This document shows, in pieces, positions 16,029 to 23,787 of a DNA stretch of 64,000 nt. Under the pieces are notes generated by a model. The model was given only the letters and a program-made list of their open reading frames with translations. It searched no databases and was not told the DNA's origin. Source of the DNA: AG25 sp035517615 (GTDB lineage: Bacteria > Gemmatimonadota > Gemmatimonadetes > Gemmatimonadales > GWC2-71-9). Positions within the stretch are counted from its first letter, which is position 1. Each line of letters begins with the position of its first letter. The translations under genes and the position numbers were made by a program. The stretch lies in NCBI GenBank assembly GCA_035517615.1, contig DATIYM010000020.1, positions 1 to 64,000 of the forward strand. Reading direction: 5' to 3'.

Positions 16029-17143
16029 AACGGCTTGTCGTACACTCGGTAGGTCTTGTAGGGAACGAAGCCGAGCCGCGTGGACGCGTTCACCATGGCG
16101 GCGTTGTCCTCGAGGATCCAGCCGGCTTCGGCCCAGTGGTATCCCTTCGCGGTGCCTCTTTCCCAGATATGGTGGTACATGAGCGCGTCCACGCCGGTCT
16201 GGCGGTACTCCTTGAGGACGCCGAGGAGCAGTACCCGGAGCCGCGTCAGGTGGCGCGCGTTCCAGAGAATCCTGAGAATGCCGGGGAACAGCCGTCCGGA
16301 CGGATTTTTCTTGAGCGCGACGTTCAAGTCGGGCAACGCGACGCCGAAGCCGATCACTTTGCCCTCGCGCTCGGCGAAAACGACCAGGTCGGGGACCACG
16401 ACCGGCTTGAGCTGCTTGGCGAGGTGCTCGATTTCCTTGTCCGTGAGCGGGATGAAGCCCCAGTTTTTCTCCCACACGTCGTTGTACAACTGCTTGATCA
16501 GCTCGACCTCATGGTCGAACCGCTTCATGTCGAGTGACCGCAGCGTGATGCCCTTGCGATCGGCCAGGACTTTCGCCGCCCGCGTGAGCCGCTCGGGAAC
16601 GCCGTGGTTGGTGGACTGGAACGCGATCAGGTCCTTGGCCTTCTTGAATCCGTAGTGCTCGTGCAGTGTGACGTAGCCCTCGGGGTTGTGCGGCATCATG
16701 AGGACCGGCGGCGTATCGAAGCCGTTCACGAGCAGTCCGCAGTCGTCATTGATCGACGGATTCATGGGCCCGCGCATGGTGTCGAAGCCGCGCTGCTTGA
16801 GCCACACCGCGGCGCGGTCGAACAGGGCATTCGCGACGGTCTGGTCCTGGTCGGCGCACTCGAAGAACCCATAGAATCCGACGCGGTCGTGGTGTTCCTT
16901 ATTGTGGGCGTCGTTCTTGATCGCAGCGATTCGCCCGACGACCTTGCCGTCCTGCCGAGCCAGAAAGCACTGCACCTCGGCGTGCTCGAAGAACGGATTT
17001 TTTTTGGGGGAGAGGATGGTGCGGACATCCATGCGCAGCTGCGGCACCCACAGCGGGTCGCCGCGATACCGGTCGTATGGAAAGGCGATGAAGCGTTCGA
17101 GATCGCGCCCGTTCGAGACGGGCACGATCTCTACGTTACTCAG
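16025..17143 (-). CDS. bcerS: GNAT-fold acyltransferase, candidate bacterial ceramide synthase, apparent CTG start
   Basis: About 372 residues, with two GNAT-like halves: a first around FLARQDGKVVGRIAAIKN and GPMNPSINDDCGLLV, and a second around VVFAEREGKVIGFGVALPD and GYHWAEAGWILEDN. This long double-GNAT architecture is that of the protein shown in Caulobacter to acylate the sphingoid base (bCerS), and its gene follows spt as it does here. No ATG, GTG or TTG sits where family members begin. A CTG at 17143 overlaps the spt stop as CTGA and has GGGGG 5 bases upstream, so I take it as the start. The fallback GTG is at 17125, losing six residues. Confidence 0.7.
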   Translation of the reverse strand: MSNVEIVPVSNGRDLERFIAFPYDRYRGDPLWVPQLRMDVRTILSPKKNPFFEHAEVQCFLARQDGKVVGRIAAIKNDAHNKEHHDRVGFYGFFECADQDQTVANALFDRAAVWLKQRGFDTMRGPMNPSINDDCGLLVNGFDTPPVLMMPHNPEGYVTLHEHYGFKKAKDLIAFQSTNHGVPERLTRAAKVLADRKGITLRSLDMKRFDHEVELIKQLYNDVWEKNWGFIPLTDKEIEHLAKQLKPVVVPDLVVFAEREGKVIGFGVALPDLNVALKKNPSGRLFPGILRILWNARHLTRLRVLLLGVLKEYRQTGVDALMYHHIWERGTAKGYHWAEAGWILEDNAAMVNASTRLGFVPYKTYRVYDKPL

Positions 17144-18345
17144 ATAACCCCCAGCTCGGTTCCGAGCCGGGCGAAGGTGTCGAGCGCCTGCTCGATTTGT
17201 AGCGGGGTGTGGGTGGCCATCAGGCTCGTGCGCAGCCGGCATTGCGAAGCCGGGACCGCGGGCGGGACCACGGGGTTCGTGAACACGCCGGCGTCGAACA
17301 GCTTGCGCCAGAAGAGGAACGTCTTCTCGAGCGGACCGATCAAGACCGGCACGATGGGCGTCTGCGTGGGCCCGATATCGAAGCCGAGGGAGCGCATGCC
17401 GTCCTGGAGGATCTTGGTATTGGCCCAGAGCCGCTCGCGGCGCCAGGGCTCCTGCTGCATGATGTGGAGCGCCTCGAGCACGCCGGCCGTGTTGGACGGC
17501 GGGAGCGCGGCCGTGAAAATCAGCGGCCGGCAGTGGTGCCGCAAAAAGTGGATGACCGTCTCGGAGCCGGCCACGAAGCCACCGATCGAGGCGAGGGACT
17601 TGGAGAACGTCCCGACGATCAGGTCGACCTCGTCGACGCGATTGAAATGCGCTGCGGTGCCGTCGCCCCGCGGGCCCAGCACGCCGACCGCGTGGGCGTC
17701 GTCCAGGGCCAGCGCCGCGCCGTAGGTCTGCGACAGTTTGAGCAGCGCGGGCACGTCGGCGATGTCGCCCTCCATCGAGTACACGCCGTCCACGATGATC
17801 ATCATGCCCGTGCTCGAGCCGACCTGTTGCATCCGGCGCTCGAGGGCCGCGAGGTCCCCATGAGTGAAGCGAATCGTCTCGCCGTGCGACATCTTGGCGC
17901 CGTCGACGATCGAGGCGTGATCAAGCTTGTCGAGGAACACCACGTCCCCGCGGCCGACCAGCCCGGAAATGACGCCCAGGTTCGCTTGATAGCCCGTGGA
18001 GAAGACGAGCGCCGATTCCTTGCCGAAGAACTCTGCGAGCTCCGCCTCGAGCTGCTCGTGCAGGTCCAGGGTTCCGTTCAGAAACCGACTGCCGGTGCAG
18101 CCTGAGCCATAGCGCTCGAGCGCGGCGGCGGCGGCGGCGAGCACGGCGGGGTGGTGCGTGAGACCCAGGTAGTTGTTCGACCCCATCATGATCCGGGGCT
18201 TGCCCTCGATCATGACGACGGTGTCTTCGGAGCGGGAGATCGGTTTGAAGTAGGGGTACAGCCCCGCGGCCTGTACCTCGCGCGCCTTGGTGAAGCTCCT
18301 GCACTTATCGAATAACGCGATGTTCTGGAGGGTCTCAGTGCCCAC
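17140..18345 (-). CDS. spt: Serine palmitoyltransferase (alpha-oxoamine synthase family)
   Basis: A 401-residue PLP enzyme that condenses serine with a fatty acyl thioester to 3-ketodihydrosphingosine, the first step of sphingolipid synthesis. Motifs: GSNNYLGLTHHP near residue 55, GTGSRFLNGT-like SGCTGSRFLNGTLDLHEQLE near 80-100, DKLDHASIVDGAKMS, LDDAHAVGVLGPRG, and the PLP Lys in VGTFSKSLASIGGF near 248. The AGLYPYFKPI opening and the ending resemble Bacteroidota serine palmitoyltransferases more than glycine C-acetyltransferase or AONS. The paired acyltransferase and reductase downstream support this. GTG start at 18345. It heads a four-gene operon behind the candidate promoter at 18381-18409. 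Confidence 0.85.
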   Translation of the reverse strand: MGTETLQNIALFDKCRSFTKAREVQAAGLYPYFKPISRSEDTVVMIEGKPRIMMGSNNYLGLTHHPAVLAAAAAALERYGSGCTGSRFLNGTLDLHEQLEAELAEFFGKESALVFSTGYQANLGVISGLVGRGDVVFLDKLDHASIVDGAKMSHGETIRFTHGDLAALERRMQQVGSSTGMMIIVDGVYSMEGDIADVPALLKLSQTYGAALALDDAHAVGVLGPRGDGTAAHFNRVDEVDLIVGTFSKSLASIGGFVAGSETVIHFLRHHCRPLIFTAALPPSNTAGVLEALHIMQQEPWRRERLWANTKILQDGMRSLGFDIGPTQTPIVPVLIGPLEKTFLFWRKLFDAGVFTNPVVPPAVPASQCRLRTSLMATHTPLQIEQALDTFARLGTELGVI

Positions 18346-18380
18346 GATGGTGCCTCAGCCTGGGGTTGAAACTGGGGTAG

Positions 18381-18409
18381 AGCTTAGTCGTCACTCCGAC
18401 AAATGGCAA
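18381..18409 (-). promoter_or_regulatory. Candidate promoter of the sphingolipid operon
   Basis: On the minus strand TTGCCA (18409-18404) and TAAGCT (18386-18381) are spaced by exactly 17 bases. The expected transcript start would leave a leader of about 30 bases before the GTG at 18345. Confidence 0.4.
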
Positions 18410-18487
18410 GGTGCCGATCTCACAGTGAGTTAGCATGCGCCAGGTGAGTCGCATAACTTGTACCCCTCTTCATTCAAATGGAGTACG

Positions 18488-19207
18488 GTGCGCCGCGCGG
18501 GCGCGTTCATCTTGTTCTTGTACGCGCCGCCCTCGATGGTGGCTGCGCAGGATTCCACGCGCACGTTCTATCGCGCGGGTTGGGGAGACGTCGCGTCGGT
18601 GGGAGCGGCGGGCGTCTCGTACTTCCTTCCCGCCGCGCTCAATCTGCCGAAAAACGGTCCGTCATGTGTGCCGTGCGATCCGGCCACGCTGCCCGCCATC
18701 GATCGCGGGGCCATCAACCCCGAGTCACAGTCGCTCGATGTCGCGAGCACGGTGACCCTCGTCGCCGTGGGCGGGTTCACGGCATTCGAGTCGCTGCGCG
18801 GACTCACACCCGAGCAATGGCACGGCAACTTCGCGGTGCTGGCGAACAGCGCCAGCTGGACCGCGGCATCCGTGGAGTGGATCAAGGTGCTGGTACATCG
18901 CGCGCGGCCGGTATTGTACACCAGCGCGGCGCCCGAGGCAGCGACGGATCTGGACAACGTGCAGTCGTTTCCGTCGGGGCACACGGCGCTGGCGTTCGCC
19001 GCGGCCACCACGTACGCCGTGCTTGCCGCGCGCCAGCATTTCCCCCAGCGGACACGCAACTCGATCATCCTGTACGCGGGTGCCACGGCCGTCGGCGTGC
19101 TGCGCGTGCTGGCCGGAAAACACTTCCCCACCGACGTGCTCGCCGGCGCGGCGCTCGGGTCGGGCATCGGCTGGGTCGTTCCGATCATTCATCCCACGCT
19201 GCCCTGA
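18488..19207 (+). CDS. Secreted or membrane-attached PAP2 acid phosphatase
   Basis: A 239-residue PAP2-superfamily phosphatase with all three motifs: KVLVHRARP (motif 1), SFPSGHTA (motif 2) and RVLAGKHFPTDVLAG (motif 3, SRxxxxxHxxxD-like with Arg, His and Asp present). The N-terminus RRAGAFILFLYAPPSMVAAQ is a signal peptide. I chose GTG 18488 over TTG 18458 because GGAG sits four bases upstream and the signal peptide then starts with two Arg. It probably dephosphorylates lipid or small phosphate esters outside the cytoplasm. It is divergent from the sphingolipid operon and directly followed (GTG at 19208) by a permease. Confidence 0.8.
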   Translation: MRRAGAFILFLYAPPSMVAAQDSTRTFYRAGWGDVASVGAAGVSYFLPAALNLPKNGPSCVPCDPATLPAIDRGAINPESQSLDVASTVTLVAVGGFTAFESLRGLTPEQWHGNFAVLANSASWTAASVEWIKVLVHRARPVLYTSAAPEAATDLDNVQSFPSGHTALAFAAATTYAVLAARQHFPQRTRNSIILYAGATAVGVLRVLAGKHFPTDVLAGAALGSGIGWVVPIIHPTLP

Positions 19208-20605
19208 GTGCCTGACGACGCCAGAGTGGACGAGCCCGAGCTGCCGCGCGTCATGGGGCTTCGGGATGTCGTCTTGTTCAACATCTCGGCCATCGTGGGG
19301 CTCCGATGGCTCACCACGGCCGCACAGTTTGGGTTCGCGAGTCTCGCCCTCTGGGTGCTCGCGATGCTCATCTTCTTTCTGCCCTCGGCGGCGGCGGTCC
19401 GTGAGCTGACCGATCTCGACCCGCGGGCCGGCGGGATCTATCGCTGGGTGAGTCAGGCGTTTGGTCCGCGACACGGGTTCATCGCGGGCTGGGGATACTG
19501 GGTCAACAATCTCTTCTATTTTCCGTCGCTGCTCGTGGCCACCGCGGCGATCGCCGCGTATATCGGAGGCCCGGGCGCGGTGCATTTGCAGGACGATGCG
19601 CGCTTTGTGGCGTGGATCTCGCTCGCCGGACTGTGGATCGCGGTCATCGCGAACCTGGTGGGACTCAAGGTCGGGCGGCAGCTGCAGAATATCGGGGGAT
19701 TCGGCGTGTGGGTGCCGGCGTTGATGTTTGTGGCGCTCGCGCTCTACGGATTCACGCGGCGTGGATCTGCCACCCCGTTCACGGCGTCTCAATTGCTGCC
19801 GCGGAAGTTCGACTTCGGCCTCATCAACTTTTTCGCGACCATGACGTTTGCGTTTGCGGGACTCGAGCTGGCCCCTTCACTGGGTGGTGAAATTCGCGAC
19901 GCCGCGGCCACGGTGCGGCGCGGCGTCGTCATTTCCGGGTGTGCGATCGTCGCCACCTATGTGCTCGGGACCTGGGCGATGCTGGTGGCGCTGCCGCCCG
20001 ACCAGGTGAGCATCACGAACGGAATGCCGCAGGCCACGGCGGCGTTGATTGCGCGCGCGGCCGACCCGAGGCTGGCGCCGCTCGCCATCGTCGTGGCGAT
20101 GCTCCTCGTGCTCGGGAATATCGGGGGCGTCGGGGCCTGGCTCGCCGGGTCGGCACGCCTGCCGTTCGCGGCCGGGATCGATCGCGCGCTGCCGGAGGCG
20201 TTTGCGCGGGTGCATCCGCGCTGGCAGACGCCCCATGTGGCGCTGCTCGTTCAAGGGGTCCTGGCCACCGTGTTCGTGCTCGCCGGGCTCTTCGGGGCCA
20301 CCGTACGGGACGCCTACGTCACATTGACCAGCACCACCATCATTCTGTTCTTCATTCCGTACCTGTATCTCTTCGCGGCGTACCTGAAACTGCGCCGGAA
20401 CCGGACCGTGACGAGCGCGTGCACCGGATGGATCGGGCTCGCCGCCGTCGCGCTGTCGATCGCCCTCTCGATCGTGCCGCCGGCCGTGGAGCAGCCGTGG
20501 ATCTTCGAAGCAAAAGTGATTGGCGGCACACTGGTGTTTCTCGGCCTGGGCGTCGGTCTTGCGGCGCGCGGTGTGAGAGCCCGTACAGCGGCGGGTGTCC
20601 CATGA
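19208..20605 (+). CDS. APC-family amino acid/polyamine permease
   Basis: A 465-residue inner-membrane transporter with about 12 hydrophobic helices. The first helix begins GLRDVVLFNISAIVGLRW, the unwound TM1 region of APC carriers. Pro/Gly-rich segments (DLDPRAGGIYRWV, AFAGLELAPSLGGEIRD) match the TM2-3 and TM6 regions of glutamate/GABA-type antiporters. The start is GTG at 19208, immediately after the previous stop; the end overlaps the M6 protease start as ATGA. Substrate cannot be read from sequence. Confidence 0.85.
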   Translation: MPDDARVDEPELPRVMGLRDVVLFNISAIVGLRWLTTAAQFGFASLALWVLAMLIFFLPSAAAVRELTDLDPRAGGIYRWVSQAFGPRHGFIAGWGYWVNNLFYFPSLLVATAAIAAYIGGPGAVHLQDDARFVAWISLAGLWIAVIANLVGLKVGRQLQNIGGFGVWVPALMFVALALYGFTRRGSATPFTASQLLPRKFDFGLINFFATMTFAFAGLELAPSLGGEIRDAAATVRRGVVISGCAIVATYVLGTWAMLVALPPDQVSITNGMPQATAALIARAADPRLAPLAIVVAMLLVLGNIGGVGAWLAGSARLPFAAGIDRALPEAFARVHPRWQTPHVALLVQGVLATVFVLAGLFGATVRDAYVTLTSTTIILFFIPYLYLFAAYLKLRRNRTVTSACTGWIGLAAVALSIALSIVPPAVEQPWIFEAKVIGGTLVFLGLGVGLAARGVRARTAAGVP

Positions 20606-22860
20606 ACGCCATCATTCCCCGCATGGCCTGGCGCGTGCTGCTCGTCTCGGTACCGTGGGCGGTGACCGCGGGCGCCCAATCACCGGCGCAGTTGCCGCGG
20701 CGCGAGATCCCCGGGCACGATTTCAGCCCCAATGGCGTCTGGCGCGGCCGGGTCCGCCAGGTGCGCGCTCGCCGCGCACAGCTGCTTGCGGCGCGACAAT
20801 TCTCGGCGCTCAACGCGCGACCAGCCGCCCCGCTGCCGCCCGGCGCGGCGCTGACTACCGTCGTGAGCGGCTCCGTGGTCGAGCCCGTGGTCCTGTTCAA
20901 GTTCCGAGACACGCAAGGAGCGGCGCTTCACGGCGACAGCACCGCGTACGATAGTGTGCTCTACGCCACGACCCCGCCGAACGGCCGTCCGTATACGGTC
21001 CGCACCTACTACCAGGAATTATCGACGATCAGCGGGAGCGGGCCCTTGATGACGATTACCGGGACGGCATTCTCGTTCGTCACGCTCGATTCGAACGAGG
21101 CGTACTATACGGGCGCCGCCGGATCCTGCACCGGCAATCCGTTCGGCACATCGAATTGCAACGGGCTGTTCAGTTTCAGCGCGTACACCCACATGCAGGG
21201 GGGCCTGCGGGAAGCACTCGCGAAACTCGACGCTAACGTTGACTGGACGCAGTTCACCTCGCACGGCGACACGCTCGACCTCGTTGTGTTCGCGCACTCG
21301 GCCAAGGACGGGGCGTGTGGCGGATACAGCTACCCCAACGCCTCCCAGGCGAACACGACCAACAACCACCTCTGGTCACACCGCGACGTCCTGCAGACGC
21401 CGTATCAGACGCACTCGATCGGACCCGGCGGGCACCCGCTGACGGTGGTCGACTACATCCTGGAGAGCGCGGTTGGCGGCGCGAGCGCGTGCGACACGAC
21501 GCAGCTCATGCCGGTCGGCACGGTGGCCCACGAGACGGGGCACGGGTTCGACCTCCCCGATCTGTACGACACGCAAGGGTCGTCCGAGGGTGTCGGCGAG
21601 TACAGTCTCATGGGCAGCGGCAACTACACGTCGCCCTTCAGTCCGTCGCGCATGGACGCCTGGTCGCTCTCCCAGCTGGGATGGGTCAACGTCGTCCCCC
21701 TCTCGTCGCGCGGCGACTACCAGTTCTCGAGTGCCGGGACATCGGACACCGTGTTCTATGTTCGCCCCACCGGCTCGAATCCGCGGGGCGAGTACTACCT
21801 CATCGAGAATCGTGAGGGCGTGCAGTCGGACAGCTCCATGATTCATTTCCACTGCCAGGTGTGGTACAACACCGCATCGCCGCCGCCGTGCGGCGGCGGG
21901 ATCCTGATCTATCACATCGACTCGACCCAGGTCGCGAATCACGGATTCACCGTCGGTAACACGGTGAACTCAGGAGCGATTCACGGCGTGGAGGTGGTCC
22001 AGGCGGATGGGCGGAGCGACCTGGATCTGGGCAGAAACCGCGGCGACGCCGGAGACCTCTATCCGGGGCCGACCGCCAATACCACGCTCTCGGTCAGTAC
22101 CAACCCCGCCGCCACGAAGAACGTCGATCATTCGTTCGCCGGATTCGTGCTGGACTCGATTCATGCGGTCGCCTCGACCATGGCGTTCCGGCTGCGGTTC
22201 GGCCAGCCCAGTCTCATCGAGGCCACCGATACGCTCGCCGTCGTGCAGGTCGATGCGAAGAATTTCACCGTGTACCGCGATCTCCTGGACAGTGGATCCG
22301 TGCACACCATCGCGATTGCCGACACGCAGTACACGGGCAACGGGCGCACGAGGGATGTGTTCGTCTCGTGGAACATCGGGGGAACGAATCCGCGCATGTT
22401 CACGATGGGGGCCGCGCCCGACACCATCATCGCGAACCTGGCGTCGATTCATCAGCTCACCTATGGCGGGTCGTCGTCGCGCGCGGATGTGACGGCGAGT
22501 CCCACGGCCGATACGAGCGGCATCTTCCTGGCGCAGGGCACCACCGTCACGCTCACGGCCACGGCGGAGTCCGGTTCGGTGTTCGCGGGCTGGAGCGGTG
22601 ATACGACGAGCGCTGCGGCCACGCTGGTACTGTACATGCCGCACCCGTATACCGTGACCGCGAATGTGGCCGGTCCCTACACCCTCGCGAGTCTCGTGGG
22701 GGAGCTTGTCGGCAACGGGATTCTGACTACCGTGGACGTGAATTATCTGGACCAGAGCGGCAACAAGAACGGCCAGTTCGATGTGGGGGATTTCCTCGCC
22801 TGGTTGAAGACGAACGGCGCCGCGCCTGCGGCTCCAGTGAAGCAGGCGGCGCGGCGATGA
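20602..22860 (+). CDS. Secreted M6-family metalloprotease with C-terminal dockerin-like repeat
   Basis: A 752-residue exported protease. Signal peptide MAWRVLLVSVPWAVTAGAQ (after a short lead) is followed by a prodomain with Arg-rich stretch and a peptidase-M6 (immune inhibitor A-like) domain. The zinc motif HETGHGFDLPDLYD lies near residue 309, followed by EYSLMGSGNY, the typical Met turn. A Gly-Trp repeat region (VFAGWSGDT, InlB-like) lies near 660. The C-terminus VDVNYLDQSGNKNGQFDVGD, residues about 710-735, is dockerin-like with a calcium-loop D-x-S-x-N-x-N-G pattern. It is coupled to the next lipoprotein gene by ATGA, suggesting that the pair works together on the cell surface. Confidence 0.85.
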   Translation: MNAIIPRMAWRVLLVSVPWAVTAGAQSPAQLPRREIPGHDFSPNGVWRGRVRQVRARRAQLLAARQFSALNARPAAPLPPGAALTTVVSGSVVEPVVLFKFRDTQGAALHGDSTAYDSVLYATTPPNGRPYTVRTYYQELSTISGSGPLMTITGTAFSFVTLDSNEAYYTGAAGSCTGNPFGTSNCNGLFSFSAYTHMQGGLREALAKLDANVDWTQFTSHGDTLDLVVFAHSAKDGACGGYSYPNASQANTTNNHLWSHRDVLQTPYQTHSIGPGGHPLTVVDYILESAVGGASACDTTQLMPVGTVAHETGHGFDLPDLYDTQGSSEGVGEYSLMGSGNYTSPFSPSRMDAWSLSQLGWVNVVPLSSRGDYQFSSAGTSDTVFYVRPTGSNPRGEYYLIENREGVQSDSSMIHFHCQVWYNTASPPPCGGGILIYHIDSTQVANHGFTVGNTVNSGAIHGVEVVQADGRSDLDLGRNRGDAGDLYPGPTANTTLSVSTNPAATKNVDHSFAGFVLDSIHAVASTMAFRLRFGQPSLIEATDTLAVVQVDAKNFTVYRDLLDSGSVHTIAIADTQYTGNGRTRDVFVSWNIGGTNPRMFTMGAAPDTIIANLASIHQLTYGGSSSRADVTASPTADTSGIFLAQGTTVTLTATAESGSVFAGWSGDTTSAAATLVLYMPHPYTVTANVAGPYTLASLVGELVGNGILTTVDVNYLDQSGNKNGQFDVGDFLAWLKTNGAAPAAPVKQAARR

Positions 22861-23240
22861 AACGACTCGCGCTCGTCCTCGTGCTTGCCCTGGTGCTCGC
22901 CTGCAGTCAGGACAACGCGCCAACGGCGGGGATCCTGAACGTCTCGTTCTCCACGCCGAACGCCGGTGGGGATGGAGCGGTGCTGCTCAGCATCGCCGGG
23001 CCGCAGGCGCTGACCAGCGCGGCGACGGCGTCCGGTCTCACGCTCTACTCGCTGGGCGCGCCCTACGGCACGACCAATCGCTTCATCATCGTCGGGACGC
23101 TGCCCTCGTCCACGATTCTCACGATCGGCGTGGCGGACGTCTCGAAGGCCAGCTCCTACACGGTCTCGATCAGCCAGGTTGCCGCGAACGATTACTCGCT
23201 GCGCAGTCTCGTCGGGTACTCGGCGGCGATCACGCGCTAA
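22857..23240 (+). CDS. Small lipoprotein, candidate partner of the M6 protease
   Basis: A 127-residue lipoprotein (MKRLALVLVLALVLACSQ, lipobox Cys 16). The mature part is a single small beta-rich domain beginning GILNVSFSTPNAGGDGAVLL. I do not recognise a named family. Its ATG overlaps the protease stop (ATGA), and the same order of dockerin-tailed protein then small lipoprotein suggests it binds the dockerin-like tail at the membrane. That is an inference. It ends one base before the stop of the opposing gene at 23242. Confidence 0.65.
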   Translation: MKRLALVLVLALVLACSQDNAPTAGILNVSFSTPNAGGDGAVLLSIAGPQALTSAATASGLTLYSLGAPYGTTNRFIIVGTLPSSTILTIGVADVSKASSYTVSISQVAANDYSLRSLVGYSAAITR

Positions 23241-23241
23241 G

Positions 23242-23787
23242 TCACTCACTCCGTCGTACAAACCACCCGCCCTCCGCCAGGGCTCCCGTAGCGGTCACGA
23301 CCGCGAGCGTATCGGGACCGGCGCGCGTGGCGCGAATCGCGATCGGCTCCGCGTTGCCCCGCGCGAACGGAATCGTGAACCGCACATCGCTGTCCGCGAC
23401 GATGCCGCGGATCGGTCCGAACGTGCCCGGGCGCGCGCCCATATCGCCCGCGAACCAGCGGGCCACGTGCCCGATGAACTCGTTTCCTCGAATCGAATCG
23501 ATTGCGATGGTGAGCATGAGCCCTGCGCCCGACTGCGGCGTGGAATCGGGACGGTGTTGGCGCGCGCTCACATACTCCCACATGCCGAGGAGACGGAGCG
23601 CGCCGGAATCGGGTCTCAGGGACTGGGCTTCGGGCGGGCCGGGGGGGCCGGGGGGGCCGCTCGTGCCCGGCTTCGGTTGATGACAGGACGACAGAGCCCC
23701 CCCAGCGGCCGCTGCCGCCAGGAGGGCTTGCAGAACCAGTGCGGGCTTAGTGCGCGCCCGAGAGCGCGGCCGTCTTCTGGGCCACAC
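23242..23787 (-). CDS. Small lipoprotein with Gly-Pro-Pro run
   Basis: Up to 181 residues. An Arg-rich lead, hydrophobic stretch VLQALLAAAAAGGALSSC and lipobox Cys give a lipoprotein signal. A short collagen-like run (SGPPGPPGPP) follows, then a beta-rich domain of about 120 residues with no family I recognise. The ATG at 23787 lies 41 bases inside the transaldolase gene. A CTG at 23739 would start just before the hydrophobic stretch but would leave no positive residues, so I keep the ATG. Probably co-transcribed with transaldolase, although the function looks unrelated. Confidence 0.55.
   Translation of the reverse strand: MWPRRRPRSRARTKPALVLQALLAAAAAGGALSSCHQPKPGTSGPPGPPGPPEAQSLRPDSGALRLLGMWEYVSARQHRPDSTPQSGAGLMLTIAIDSIRGNEFIGHVARWFAGDMGARPGTFGPIRGIVADSDVRFTIPFARGNAEPIAIRATRAGPDTLAVVTATGALAEGGWFVRRSE

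Noticed and set aside
17140..18345. Reading the spt gene as glycine C-acetyltransferase (kbl)
   Set aside because: No threonine dehydrogenase neighbour, and the sequence and downstream acyltransferase and reductase genes fit serine palmitoyltransferase.
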